The notes beneath the pieces were generated by a model. The model was not told where the DNA came from and did not search any database. It saw only the letters and a program-made list of their open reading frames with translations. From Bradyrhizobium lupini (GTDB lineage Bacteria; Pseudomonadota; Alphaproteobacteria; Rhizobiales; Xanthobacteraceae): 64,000 bases of DNA. Positions within the stretch are counted from its first letter, which is position 1; every line of letters starts with the position of its first letter. The stretch covers positions 2,728,001 through 2,792,000 of the forward strand of contig NZ_CP162553.1 in NCBI RefSeq assembly GCF_040939785.1, read 5' to 3'. Below, one piece after another: positions 20,685 to 30,255 of the stretch. The translations under genes and the position numbers were made by a program.

Positions 20685-20791
20685 GCGCCGGTTGAATAAA
20701 AAAAGCAACGTTTATAGAGCTAGATAGCTGCCGGATGCGGATTGTTATAAACCTGACCCTGTCTGCCACCAACAAGCGTAGCCGCAACGCC

Positions 20792-20807
20792 CTGTCTGAA
20801 ACAAAAC
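20792..20807 (-). promoter_or_regulatory. NifA upstream activator site for nifD
   Basis: An exact TGT-N10-ACA lies about 108 bp upstream of the -24 element, in the expected position for NifA. A TGT-N9-ACA nearby (about 20758-20772) has the wrong spacing and is not called. Confidence 0.75.
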
Positions 20808-21543
20808 ATTCGGATACGCTCTGCACCAGCGGCGTGGCTGGAGTCTGGCCGCGCCGACGTCACTCCAATGCGCAGCCTTGCTTCGTACGCGCCGATCCAA
20901 CGATCGCAAACACCATCCGTTCGAAGCGGATTTCAGCGCGGTTAGATGTGCCCATCGTGCTCGCGATCCCACCCCCAGCAAGAATCGCATCGAGCGCTCC
21001 ACCACCTGCTGCAGATGTCTCCACAAGAACTCAGTTGCCCAGCAGCAGTCCTCTCCCATTTCCGCATGGTCTCTCGCTCCGACGTTCTTTTATTTGATAC
21101 TGCGGAGAGGCGCGCTCGGAGGGGCGAACAGCTGACGCCGTGGAGAGCACGTAAGCTGATCAATTCCCAAGCAGCGCGGTAGCTTAAACTCCGCAAACGG
21201 TCACCCTGGGCTTGCCCGGATTTGAACTTGCCGGCTACGACACAGGGCGCTTCCGCATCAAACAATCTGCAGCTTTTGCGTTCGGCGTAGTTCGACAAAG
21301 GGGAACATCGGATTCTGACGCGTCAGACAGTTTGAGCGAATTCACGGAAAGGCCGGCAGCTTCGCAAGTGTCGGCAGTCGAGATAAGGCAGGTCGAATGC
21401 GGACCACTGGTCGATTTATCCTTTCTCGTTCCAGGACAGGATCGAAATTCCTTACGCTTACCTCCGTTGCGTGGTGTATCAATCGCCATTGAAACCAGTT
21501 TTGCTAACGCGCTCCGCCAGCCTTTTTGCAGAACAGCGCGCCG
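20808..21543. other. Intergenic stretch upstream of the nif promoter
   Basis: About 735 bp between the nifD activator site and a small membrane-protein gene reading the other way. I found no recognisable coding sequence. A second sigma54 promoter serving the membrane protein was looked for and not found. Confidence 0.4.
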
Positions 21544-21933
21544 ATGGTCCAATTGAACGGTATTTTTCCTGCCCAGGTAATTTATGGTAAAAAGGCCAAG
21601 ACCTCCGACCGAAGTGCTCAGGTGCGGATTTCACGCATTGCAACGTTCGTAAATTGGTGCATCACCACTGTTCCGGCGGTAATAGCGCTTGGGTTCATGG
21701 GACTTGCGCTCAAGGACATACCTATCACGGCGCTGTCGAATGCAAATCCTGAGATTATCCAGGTTGCCATTCTGAGCGTTTATATTTCGTGCTGGGCTTA
21801 CGGGACCAGCATCGACACGAAAATCCAGGGTGGAATCTATGCGGACGACCCACAGGGAGGACGTGTCCGGACCGGATCAATTGCTGCTGTCGCCTTTCTC
21901 GCGGTTGTTTCAGTCATTTTGCGCCCTGAATGA
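21544..21933 (+). CDS. Small membrane protein of unknown function
   Basis: The 129-residue protein has about three hydrophobic segments: CITTVPAVIALGFMGLALK, a middle one around VAILSVYISCW, and a C-terminal one around GSIAAVAFLAVVSVILR. The N-terminal 40 residues are basic and probably cytoplasmic. ATG at 21544 has a weak ribosome binding site; an in-frame ATG at 21526 is the alternative. I do not recognise the family. It is divergent from the nif operon. The membrane-like pattern makes a real gene more likely than a chance frame. Confidence 0.55.
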   Translation: MVQLNGIFPAQVIYGKKAKTSDRSAQVRISRIATFVNWCITTVPAVIALGFMGLALKDIPITALSNANPEIIQVAILSVYISCWAYGTSIDTKIQGGIYADDPQGGRVRTGSIAAVAFLAVVSVILRPE

Positions 21934-22630
21934 GATGGAGGAGAAGTTCACGTTAGAACCGGCCATCGGGCGTGAGGGATCCCGAAAGCCCAGGGGTCGG
22001 CGCCGGCGTTCTTCAAGATGATCAGCTTCGGCTTCCGTGACGGACCCTGTTCGTCGATGCCGCGCTTCACGAGGAATATGAACGGCTCCACTTCGAAAAT
22101 CGACGCCGCCACAGATCGGTTACTTGCCGCATTGAAGCTCGAGGGAGGGACGAAGAAAGTATCGCCCAATCGCTCATCTTGAACATCACCGAGCACCGGC
22201 AGCTCGGGATGTCGTCGCGCTTTCCGCTTTGATCCGCATGTCCGTTGGACTGGTTGGAATGATTCCACTTGGTACCTTCTGCCAACCATCATCGCCTTCT
22301 AGGTTCGGCATCACTACGCCTGGGGCCATCCTGAACCTCGTCTTTGGCTTGACCGCGCTCAGCTAAATTGATTCTCCGTGTCAGTGCCGATTGTCCTCGA
22401 AATCCGCATTGGACGCCATGTCACGGCATTCGGTACTTGGGCTGGCGAAGACTCCAGCCGGGATGCCGCTCTAACGATGTCTGCCCTCTGGATGGAAGAT
22501 GCCCGTCATGCAAGCGGAGATCATCTCCTCCGAATCGATCGCTCTGCCTCGCGCGCCTTTCGCTTCTGTAGGGACGAGTTGGCTGCTGCACTAAGCCGCC
22601 GCGTCGGTTCACGACCTAGCGTTAGACCCG
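21934..22630. other. Intergenic stretch without a supported gene
   Basis: About 700 bp. A minus-strand frame at 22292-21948 is open for 114 codons but has no recognisable motif or good start, and plus-strand frames here are equally featureless. Confidence 0.35.
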
Positions 22631-22843
22631 TTAATCTTCCCTTTTGAGCTTCTCGCGCTCTTGCTGAAGCGCTTCGGTCTCTCGGGCGACCTCGCGTCCT
22701 TCGCCCAGTTGTTCTTGGAAACGCTGGCGGGCCTCGGCGAGAACAGCGGGGGCGAAGGATTCAGTCAGCCGAATCTCGATTGCAGATTGGGCACTGCAGG
22801 GTGAGTTCATGAGCGCTTTTGCCGCCGTCGGGTTAGATGTCAT
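22631..22843 (-). CDS. Small hypothetical protein, 70 aa
   Basis: ATG at 22843 opens a 70-residue frame rich in Glu, Arg and Gln towards the C-terminus (FQEQLGEGREVARETEALQQ), probably helical. It starts 22 bp after the stop of the XRE-type regulator frame on the same strand, so the two may once have been cotranscribed. I do not recognise the family. Confidence 0.35.
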   Translation of the reverse strand: MTSNPTAAKALMNSPCSAQSAIEIRLTESFAPAVLAEARQRFQEQLGEGREVARETEALQQEREKLKRED

Positions 22844-22865
22844 GAACCCTCCATTTCGGCAGCTC

Positions 22866-23170
22866 TTAGGCCCGAATAAACGTGATCCGGCCCCCTTCGC
22901 CACGCTTCCGATGTGGCTTTATCTTTATTTCGACGTCCTGATCGAACGCCGCCAGCATGCGCAGCAGCTTCTCCACGGAAACCAACTTGAACTGCCCTTG
23001 AAGCAGCTTGGAGATGTTGGGCTGCTTCACGCCGACGAGCTTCGCGGCTTCGGTCTGAGTGATCTCCCGCTCCGCCATCAACCGCTTCAGTGTACAATGA
23101 GGGCTGCCTTGAGTTGGTACTCGTCCGCGTTCGAGAGGCGGTTGGCGGGCAACTTCTTCCTCGTGCTCAT
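22866..23170 (-). pseudogene. XRE-family (HigA-like) DNA-binding protein, frameshifted
   Basis: The N-terminal part starts MSTRKKLPANRLSNADEYQL at 23170 and runs into a stop near 23090. The following frame continues LKRLMAEREITQTEAAKLVG and VKQPNISKLLQGQF, a clear helix-turn-helix, and ends at 22866. Loss of one base near 23090 explains the break. Rejoined, it is about 101 residues and resembles HigA-type regulators that partner RelE-like toxins. No toxin gene is visible next to it. Confidence 0.65.
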
Positions 23171-23466
23171 GATCGGGCTGCGTTTGTTCCGTGTTGATAG
23201 CTTCCGCGTCGCGCAGGCGCTGCCATGCGAGGCCAGATCGTCCCATATGCGGATCGGCGGCCAAAAGAGCTGCTGATCGGACCGCGTGAAGGTCAATTTG
23301 AACGCTCTACCGCGCTCGAGTGCCTTCGGAGTTTTGGCTTAACCTGTTGCGGGTGTGCTCGTCTTGGGGGACGGCATATATCGGCCGGGGACCACATATG
23401 TGTGTGCTTAAGAGTATGGACAGTATTCGTGTGCGCGCGCCTGCGGAATTCAGCGTAAGGCACGCG

Positions 23467-23973
23467 TCACTTCCATAGAAGAGATTCTGGCCAGTCTGTG
23501 AACTCCAACTCGAAGCTACGTAGGCCGGTGGGTTTTGTCGTGAATTTAAGAGTCTTCCCTGAAAGGTCGGCCAATGAACCAGATGCGAATGTGAAAACTG
23601 TCGTGCCGGAAGTTGCGACCCCAATGCCTTGCTCGCCTTCCATGCTAGAGAAGTCGGTCGCCTCGGAGAGTTGCCCAAGTGCAACTCCCTCCAGCGCGTG
23701 GTGAAATTCCATGGAGGCCAAGTATGTCCCTTTGTCAGCAGCCCACTCGCTGACCGACACTGCTGTGATCCCCGCGTCGGTCAAGAGACCACCTTCGATC
23801 CGGCAGCCATATTGAACGGTGAGAATAATCCGCTCATTCCGAACTCCGGCCGGCTCTCGATCGGCGGCAGTGATCGTGCACGCGTACCGCCTTGTTTCCG
23901 CAACCGCCCCCATGCCTAGCCCGATCCACTCGAGAGCGGAACATAGTACAAAAGCGAGAGCGGGTCTTATCAT
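23467..23973 (-). CDS. Exported protein of unknown function, 168 aa
   Basis: The N-terminus is a signal peptide (MIRPALAFVLCSALEWIGLG, likely cleaved after GAVAE). The mature part has two Cys residues (YACTI and YGCRI) that could form a disulfide and beta-rich stretches such as TTVFTFASGSLADLSGK. I do not recognise a family. The gene is isolated and has no visible sigma54 promoter. Confidence 0.6.
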   Translation of the reverse strand: MIRPALAFVLCSALEWIGLGMGAVAETRRYACTITAADREPAGVRNERIILTVQYGCRIEGGLLTDAGITAVSVSEWAADKGTYLASMEFHHALEGVALGQLSEATDFSSMEGEQGIGVATSGTTVFTFASGSLADLSGKTLKFTTKPTGLRSFELEFTDWPESLLWK

Positions 23974-24343
23974 TCGACTGCACCTGATCTGAAAAATCGT
24001 TCCCTGCTCTGTACAATCTGACGCTACGGGCGATTCAAGCTCCTTCGATCGCTCTGCCGGATCAACGTTACTCAGGTGACTGCGGTGTCGCAGAAGCGAC
24101 GCGAGCGGTATCCCCCGGCAGTGCCCTTGGATGGGGCCGGAACGATTTCATTGTCGGTGCGCAGCGGGCAGCACGTCGGTGAACCAAGGCTATGGGCCGA
24201 GCTTTTCAGGTCGGCGGCGGCCATGAGAGGCGCGACGGCCCGCGGCGCCGGAGCGCTACATTCCTGACCCAGGCGCAGGCGCTCTGTGAGCGGACGCTAT
24301 TTAACGCGGAATGCTCCCGCGGCACAGGTCCCCAAATTTTGCT

Positions 24344-24529
24344 TCACAATCTCAATGTAAAAGGAAACGTGGCCGAGACGAGCCGTTCAAAGGCAGACTG
24401 CCGCTCAAGCAGACGCTCTTCGAGCATCTTACGCTGGAGATCATCTAGCTCGCTTTGAAGCCTTCTGCGACAACGCCAAATGTCATTCCGTACGGATCTG
24501 ATCTCATTCAAGCGATCGTCAATCGATGC
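24344..24529 (-). CDS. Small coiled-coil hypothetical protein
   Basis: ATG at 24529 gives 61 residues beginning MASIDDRLNEIRSVRNDIWR. The frame is almost entirely helical with heptad spacing of leucines, and rich in Arg and Glu. No family is recognised and initiation signals are weak, so it could be a chance frame. Confidence 0.3.
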   Translation of the reverse strand, partial: ASIDDRLNEIRSVRNDIWRCRRRLQSELDDLQRKMLEERLLERQSAFERLVSATFPFTLRL

Positions 24530-24550
24530 CATCACGGATACCGTATCCAA

Positions 24551-25765
24551 CTTGAACCAGCCATGGACAAGTGCTCAATCACGTCCTTCCTCGCTAAGCC
24601 GCCGATAGATCTCAGGACTTGGGCCATCTGCGGACATGATGTCACGATCTCCTCCCAGCGTGTCCTCTTGTATCGGCGTCTTTCAACGCAAGAGCACGAA
24701 GTAGCGGTTGCTCCTGCAGAAGTTCAGCTTATTTTGCCCTCACCGCGCAGGATTTCAAAAGCTAGCAGCAGCCCGTGAGTGGGCCGACTAGGTAATCCAA
24801 CCAACACCCGCCGGATCACGGGTCAGGCCGGTCACCTGTCCAATTGGAGGAACGATCAATCGGACGGTCGCACCGTCACACTCTGGGCAGCCGCGCCTTT
24901 CAGACTTGAGCACGGCAATTGCCATGCCAGCGAACCTCAGGTGGAATTGAAACAAGCCATGTTCGGTTCGGAGGCTCGTCCTTTACGAACGAGCCGGGTT
25001 TCGCGGCGGCGGCGCGCCAGAGCGGCCCGGATATGAGTCGGAGAGGCTTCAGTCGGCAGGGCTCGGCGAAATCGTGAACGATGCGCACCGCCGGGCGCCT
25101 CGGCTCAGTGTCTCGCCCAGCTGCGTAGGTCTTGTTACCGCCGTTCCCGCGTGCGGCCGGCAAGCTGGCAAGCGAACTTCACCACAAGCATCTGCGATCA
25201 CCTCTAGCCGGGCCTGGCGCCTTGTAGCATCTGTGACACTGAATGTAGTGATCAAACCAAGACATCCGCCTTTGTTTGTTCCTCCGGACCCGTTCTACAA
25301 CTAAATCAGCAACTTGCATCTCGCGGACGCAACTGGCATCGCAGTTGCTAATTGTCCAACCACACCGTGAGCGCTGAGCGCGGCCAGCGGTGTAAGACGG
25401 AGACATCAACTTTGCGGGAGCGTATTGGCCACCCAATCGCTCGATGGAGCACCGATGCGGCCACCGGACAGCTTACTGCGTGCGGCACACTTGTTGTTGT
25501 CAGATCGACCTTCACGCCGAACGTTGAGGCGCTAGTCTGATCGACCAACAGAAAGGCCGCGATCTAAGCTCAAAGCGAACTCGCGAATCACATAAGCCCC
25601 TCAAGCCCGTGCGTGAACGCCGGCGGCGAGCTCCTCAGAGTCGTACATTTTTGATGCAGCCTCGCTTCAGAGGATCCGCTGCATGCTGCGCCGGACCCTC
25701 GAGGAGTGCGTGGCATCGCTTTCGACTGTTTCCTTTTCTAACAATCAGAACTAATGAGGCGGTGT
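24551..25765. other. Long stretch without a supported gene
   Basis: About 1.2 kb before the cytochrome c peroxidase gene. Short frames on both strands have no recognisable features. No sigma54 promoter with correct spacing was found before the peroxidase. Confidence 0.35.
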
Positions 25766-26833
25766 ATGAACATGTCGATCCCGGAGCTTCGGGTTGTCGC
25801 TGAAGCATCTATTTTAGCTATTGGGCTGCTGATGTCGTCAGGAGCTAACGCCGACGATGATCTGATGAGAAACGCCAAGCAGATCTTCCATCCAATCCCC
25901 TCGGTCATTCCTGCGGTAAAAAACAATCCGGTGACGCATGGAAAGGTGGAGCTTGGCAAGATGCTGTTCTTCGATCCGCGGCTATCGGCGAGCGGGGTCA
26001 TTAGCTGCAATACGTGCCACAATCTCGGCACCGGCGGAGTCGATGCCGGTCCGACCTCCGTTGGTCACGGCTGGAAGGTCGGCCTGCGCCGGGCCCCAAC
26101 TGTCTACAACGCAGTGTTCAATGCGGCGCAATTTTGGGACGGACGCGCCGCGGACCTCAAGGCGCAGGCCACCGGCCCGGTGCAGGCGAGTGCCGAAATG
26201 AATGCGACTCCAGATCATGTGCTCGGTATCTTGAACTCAATGCCCGGCTATGTCGTCTTGTTCAAGAACGCTTTTCCGAACGAAGCGAGACCGGTCACCT
26301 TTGAAAATTTTGCGAAGGCGATCGAGGCTTTTGAAGCGTCTCTCATTACACCTGCGGCTCCATTCGATCAGTATCTGGAGGGCAATACACATGCCCTCGA
26401 TGATCAGCAGAAGTCAGGGTTGGCACTGTTTATGGCGAAGGGATGTTCCTCTTGCCACAATGGTATCAATCTCGGTGGACAGGCCTACTTCCCGTTCGGC
26501 GTGATGAAAAAGCCGGACGCAAGCGTGCTTCCGGACGCCGATAAGGGCCGGTTCGCGGTCACCAGGGCGGTCGGCGACGAATATGTCTTCCGCGCGGCGC
26601 CATTGCGAAACGTCGCGTTGCGAGCCCCTTACTTTCATTCGGGACAGGTTTGGAGCCTGAAGCAAGCTGTTGCCCTGATGAGTGAAATCCAGCTCGGCAC
26701 CAAGCTTAGCGATAGAGAGGAAAACGACATTATCTCATTTCTGAATTCGCTGACCGGTCGGCTGCCTAAGATCGAATATCCGATACTGCCGACGCGCACC
26801 AACACGACACCAAAGCCTTCAATAGACAGATAG
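25766..26833 (+). CDS. Di-haem cytochrome c peroxidase (CcpA/MauG family), exported
   Basis: The 355-residue protein has an N-terminal signal peptide ending near SSGANAD. It has two c-type haem motifs, CNTCH near residue 82 and CSSCH near residue 229. The first domain contains GKMLFFDPRLSASG and the second LRNVALRAPYFHSG, both typical of bacterial di-haem peroxidases that reduce hydrogen peroxide in the periplasm with electrons from cytochrome c. ATG at 25766 is preferred because GAGG lies 6 bases upstream and the hydrophobic segment follows; ATG at 25754 is the alternative. It stands alone. Confidence 0.88.
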   Translation: MNMSIPELRVVAEASILAIGLLMSSGANADDDLMRNAKQIFHPIPSVIPAVKNNPVTHGKVELGKMLFFDPRLSASGVISCNTCHNLGTGGVDAGPTSVGHGWKVGLRRAPTVYNAVFNAAQFWDGRAADLKAQATGPVQASAEMNATPDHVLGILNSMPGYVVLFKNAFPNEARPVTFENFAKAIEAFEASLITPAAPFDQYLEGNTHALDDQQKSGLALFMAKGCSSCHNGINLGGQAYFPFGVMKKPDASVLPDADKGRFAVTRAVGDEYVFRAAPLRNVALRAPYFHSGQVWSLKQAVALMSEIQLGTKLSDREENDIISFLNSLTGRLPKIEYPILPTRTNTTPKPSIDR

Positions 26834-26951
26834 CCTTAGCAGCACCGGCCTCATTCCCTGCCGAACAGCAACAGATGCGCTCCAAGAACCCGGGGTCCCG
26901 CAATGACGCCAAAATGAATGATCCCCTGCTGTCACTGATAAGCAGGCACAT

Positions 26952-26984
26952 AAAAAGCCGCCCGGCCTCAATGCGAGGCCGGGC
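26952..26984 (-). terminator. Rho-independent terminator, minus strand
   Basis: A perfect 10-bp stem, GCCCGGCCTC with GAGGCCGGGC, encloses a 5-base loop (26960-26984). On the minus strand it is followed by GGCTTTTTA. It would end a transcript arriving from the 27.0-27.6 kb region, and it lies just beyond a small minus-strand frame ending at 26990. Confidence 0.7.
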
Positions 26985-26989
26985 GAAAG

Positions 26990-27223
26990 TCACGCGGGAG
27001 CGACGCTGCTTTCCGCATCGTTCCAGCTTTCGTCGGTAGGGAGGACCACCGGCGATCGACTTACGACGAGGGCACTCGCCGTCAAACAACAAGAAGCGGA
27101 TATCGCTCTGCACAAGTTAGCGAGCCGCTTGCCTTCCGCTCCTGTCGTAAACTTCAGGACTTGCTCACCACTTGCCAGCTGTCCGGTTGGCACGGGCAGC
27201 GCCTTGATGGAGCTGGGATCCAT
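26990..27223 (-). CDS. Possible small protein or gene remnant ending at a terminator
   Basis: A 77-residue minus-strand frame ends 6 bp before a strong terminator of the same orientation. Its start (MDPSSIKALPVPTGQLASGE) overlaps another frame that reads plausibly upstream (GKLTVEFQGSAVKPP near 27240), so a longer gene may have been broken by a frameshift near 27220. No family is recognised. Only the terminator supports real expression. Confidence 0.3.
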   Translation of the reverse strand: MDPSSIKALPVPTGQLASGEQVLKFTTGAEGKRLANLCRAISASCCLTASALVVSRSPVVLPTDESWNDAESSVAPA

Positions 27224-27653
27224 CGCGCAGGCGGTTTGACTGCCGAGCCCTGAAACTCAACCGTCAGTTTGCCGTCACGCGCCAGTATTTTGGCACCGCC
27301 GAATACCAGCAAATCTTCCCGAAGACCGCGCGAAGGCGCAAATTAGGTATGAAATTCCGCAAGGGCGGTAAAATAGATTGTTGTGATGGGACGCATCCAC
27401 GCGATGGATAAATGAAGCGATAGGACCGTGGTTCGCGTCGAGCGTAAGTGACTTGGAATATGTCACCTAATCGGTATGGCCGGCATGCGGTCGTCCGCCG
27501 GATTCGAGCTTGTCGCCGCTGTATGCGATGGCCTCCGCCGGGGCAAACCGGCATTCGTAGGCGCTGGAAACTTTGAAAGCTCGCAAGGTTATCGCGAGCT
27601 CCCAAAGCGCGTTCATCTTATTCACAGATAGGTTGGCGACACGCTCCGTACGA
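27224..27653. other. Intergenic stretch downstream of metE
   Basis: About 430 bp. A 49-codon minus-strand frame beginning at 27616 is possible but has no family and a poor ribosome binding site. Nothing else was seen. Confidence 0.3.
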
Positions 27654-29969
27654 TCATGCCTCGGCCCGCAACTCGCGTGCGGCGGCCACCATATTGACGA
27701 GCGCGGGACGCACCTCCTCCCATCGTCGAGTTTTCAGTCCGCAGTCGGGATTGATCCAGAGCTGCCGATCGGAAACCCGCTGCCGCGCCAACACAATCAG
27801 CTGCTTGATCTCGGCTGCTGCGGGAATGCGCGGTGAATGAATGTCATAGACGCCCGGCCCGATTTCATTAGGATATTTGTAGCTCTTGAAAGCGTCGAGC
27901 AATTCCATTTTGGAGCGCGACGCCTCGATTGAAATGACGTCGGCATCCATTGCTGCGATCGCATCGATGATTTCGTTGAACTCGGAATAGCACATGTGCG
28001 TATGGATCTGAGTTCCGTCAGCGACAGCGGAGGAGCAAACACGGAAACTGTCCACTGCCCAATCTAGATAGTCCTTCCACTGCGATTTGCGCAGTGGCAA
28101 TCCCTCCCGCAACGCAGCCTCGTCGATCTGGATCATGGTCGCTCCAGCCGCCTCAAGGTCGATGACCTCGTCTCGGATCGCGAGAGCGATCTGTCGGCAT
28201 GTCTCGCTCCGCGGGATGTCGTCACGGACAAACGACCAGTTCAGGATCGTCACCGGTCCGGTCAGCATAGCCTTGACGGGTTTTTTGGTCAGAGACTGCG
28301 CATGTCGCCACCATTTAACGGTCATGGGCTTCGGGCGGGAGACATCTCCAAACAGGATAGGAGGACGAACGCACCGCGAGCCATAAGACTGAACCCAGCC
28401 GTGCTTGGTGAATGCGAAACCCAACAGCTGCTCGCCAAAGTATTGAACCATGTCATTGCGCTCGAACTCACCGTGTACGAGCACGTCCAGGCCGATATCT
28501 TCCTGCCAATGCACGGTATGGGCTGTCTCCGCTTTCAGAAGCTGCTCGTACTGCGTGTCATTCAGCGCTCCCCGCGCATGAGCTGCACGCGCATTGCGGA
28601 CGTCCGCCGTTTGCGGAAAGGATCCGATGGTTGTGGTTGGAAACATCGGCAATGCGAAGGCGACGCGCTGGACGTCGGCGCGCTGGGTGAACGCACTGCG
28701 ACGGCGACGCATGCTATCGTCGATCGCGGCCATTCGTCCGGCGACGTTCGCACTGTGGATCTTCGGCGATGTTTCGCGGGTGACGGATGCATCCTCTGAG
28801 AGCGTGAGTTCATCGGCCACGTCGGCAGCATGGCCAGCCAGCGCTTTGCCCAATATCGAAAGTTCCTTGATCTTCTGCACTGAGAACGCCAACCACGTCT
28901 TCAGATTGGGATCGAGATCGATCTCTAGTTCAATGTCGGCCGGAACATGAAGCAGCGAGCAGGAGGGGGCAATCTGAACACGGTCCCTGCCCAGTTTTTT
29001 GACCATAGGAGCAAGTTGGTCGAGTAGCGCCGGCAGATTAGAGCGCCACACGTTGCGACCATCAACGACACCGAGCGAGACCACGAGATCTCTACCTGCT
29101 CTGGCGACAATCGCGTCCAACTGGTCAGGTGCACGAACCAGGTCGACATGAACCCCGGCAACGGGCAAGGCCAAGACTGTTTCAAGATTGTCGCCGACAC
29201 CCCCGAAGTATGTGGCCAGCATGATTTTAAGGGCCGGCACGGCCTTAGCGAAATGAGCATAGGCCCGGCGGACAGCGGCCCGAGATGCTTCGTCGATGTC
29301 CATCACTAGGCATGGCTCGTCGAGCTGAACCCATTCAGCGCCGCGCGAGGCTAGTTCGCGGAGAACATCGACATAGACGGGGAGGAGTCGATCAAGCAGC
29401 GACAGCGGATTGAATGCGGGATTTACGCTTTTGCCGAGCTTCAGGAAAGTGACTGGGCCCACTAGGACGGGCCGCGTCTGATAACCGAGGCTTCTTGCCT
29501 CCTCATATTCCTCGATCGGCTTCCGAGAGGCATACTTAAAGATCTGATCCTGGTGAAATTCCGGCACCATGTAGTGGTAGTTCGTATCGAACCACTTCGT
29601 CATCTCCTGTGCGGCTACGCCGGGCCCATGCTGAGCGTGACCACCGTCTTGAGCGCCACGCGCCATGGTGAAGTAGGTTTTAAGCGACACAGGACCTTCG
29701 TTCCAGCCGTAAACGTCGGGAATGGCGCCGACCATTAGGCTGGTATCGAGCACATGGTCGTAGAGCGAGAAGTCATTCGAAGGAATGACGGTCGCACCGC
29801 GGGATTTCTGCCGTGCCCAATTAGCGGCACGAAGTCCACTCCCCGCCTCGAGGAGCTCGGCTTCGCTGGATTTTCCCGCCCAGTAGCTCTCGAGTGCGAA
29901 TTTGAGTTCGCGTCGTGGGCCGATGCGTGACGTCCCCAGTGTGGCAACGGGAAGCGAAAGGATTGACAT
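27654..29969 (-). CDS. metE: Cobalamin-independent methionine synthase
   Basis: The 771-residue enzyme transfers a methyl group from 5-methyltetrahydropteroyltri-L-glutamate to homocysteine to make methionine without vitamin B12. The N-terminal domain includes SNDFSLYDHVLD, and the catalytic half begins at FPTTTIGSFPQTADVR. Zinc ligands appear in IHTHMCYSEFN (His and Cys), in the SIEASRS region (Glu) and in WINPDCGLKTR (Cys). The length matches the family. A cobalamin riboswitch lies just upstream, so it is expected to be off when B12 is plentiful and MetH can take over. The gene is intact. Confidence 0.96.
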   Translation of the reverse strand: MSILSLPVATLGTSRIGPRRELKFALESYWAGKSSEAELLEAGSGLRAANWARQKSRGATVIPSNDFSLYDHVLDTSLMVGAIPDVYGWNEGPVSLKTYFTMARGAQDGGHAQHGPGVAAQEMTKWFDTNYHYMVPEFHQDQIFKYASRKPIEEYEEARSLGYQTRPVLVGPVTFLKLGKSVNPAFNPLSLLDRLLPVYVDVLRELASRGAEWVQLDEPCLVMDIDEASRAAVRRAYAHFAKAVPALKIMLATYFGGVGDNLETVLALPVAGVHVDLVRAPDQLDAIVARAGRDLVVSLGVVDGRNVWRSNLPALLDQLAPMVKKLGRDRVQIAPSCSLLHVPADIELEIDLDPNLKTWLAFSVQKIKELSILGKALAGHAADVADELTLSEDASVTRETSPKIHSANVAGRMAAIDDSMRRRRSAFTQRADVQRVAFALPMFPTTTIGSFPQTADVRNARAAHARGALNDTQYEQLLKAETAHTVHWQEDIGLDVLVHGEFERNDMVQYFGEQLLGFAFTKHGWVQSYGSRCVRPPILFGDVSRPKPMTVKWWRHAQSLTKKPVKAMLTGPVTILNWSFVRDDIPRSETCRQIALAIRDEVIDLEAAGATMIQIDEAALREGLPLRKSQWKDYLDWAVDSFRVCSSAVADGTQIHTHMCYSEFNEIIDAIAAMDADVISIEASRSKMELLDAFKSYKYPNEIGPGVYDIHSPRIPAAAEIKQLIVLARQRVSDRQLWINPDCGLKTRRWEEVRPALVNMVAAARELRAEA

Positions 29970-29977
29970 AGCTTAGA

Positions 29978-29990
29978 CCCCATGTTGGGG
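29978..29990 (-). promoter_or_regulatory. Hairpin covering the metE ribosome binding site
   Basis: On the minus strand CCCC-AACAT-GGGG forms a short hairpin whose GGGG is the best Shine-Dalgarno candidate, 8 bases before the metE ATG. It may be the expression platform through which the upstream riboswitch blocks translation. No U-run terminator was seen between riboswitch and gene, which fits translational control. Confidence 0.4.
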
Positions 29991-30080
29991 CAAAGGCCAT
30001 GGCGGACGCAGACAGCGAACATCGCGTGAGCGACAACTGCTTGGCGCACACCGGGACGCCCCGCCCGTGGACGATATCTT

Positions 30081-30255
30081 GTCGAGGCAGGTCTCCTGGC
30101 TCACGGGTCGTCGCTGCTGTCCGGCCTTCCCGAAGCCGCATGGCTTCAGTGACTTCGTTGGACAGCGGCTCGCCGCTTACAGTTGCGGGGGCAGCGCCGG
30201 CATTGCACCGGCTTCCCTCTTAGCTCCGGATCAAACGAAATCCGGAGACCGCGAC
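30081..30255 (-). ncRNA. Cobalamin (B12) riboswitch upstream of metE
   Basis: On the minus strand the conserved pieces occur in order: GGGAAGCCGGTGCAATGCCG, GCGCTGCCCCCGCAACTG, TAAGCGG and GTGAGCCAGGAGACCTGCC. These are the B12-box core and the closing segment of the class. The first part is preceded by a CTCCGGA/TCCGGAG hairpin. It ends about 110 bp before the metE ATG. Repression of metE by B12 is the usual logic in bacteria that also have MetH. Confidence 0.92.
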
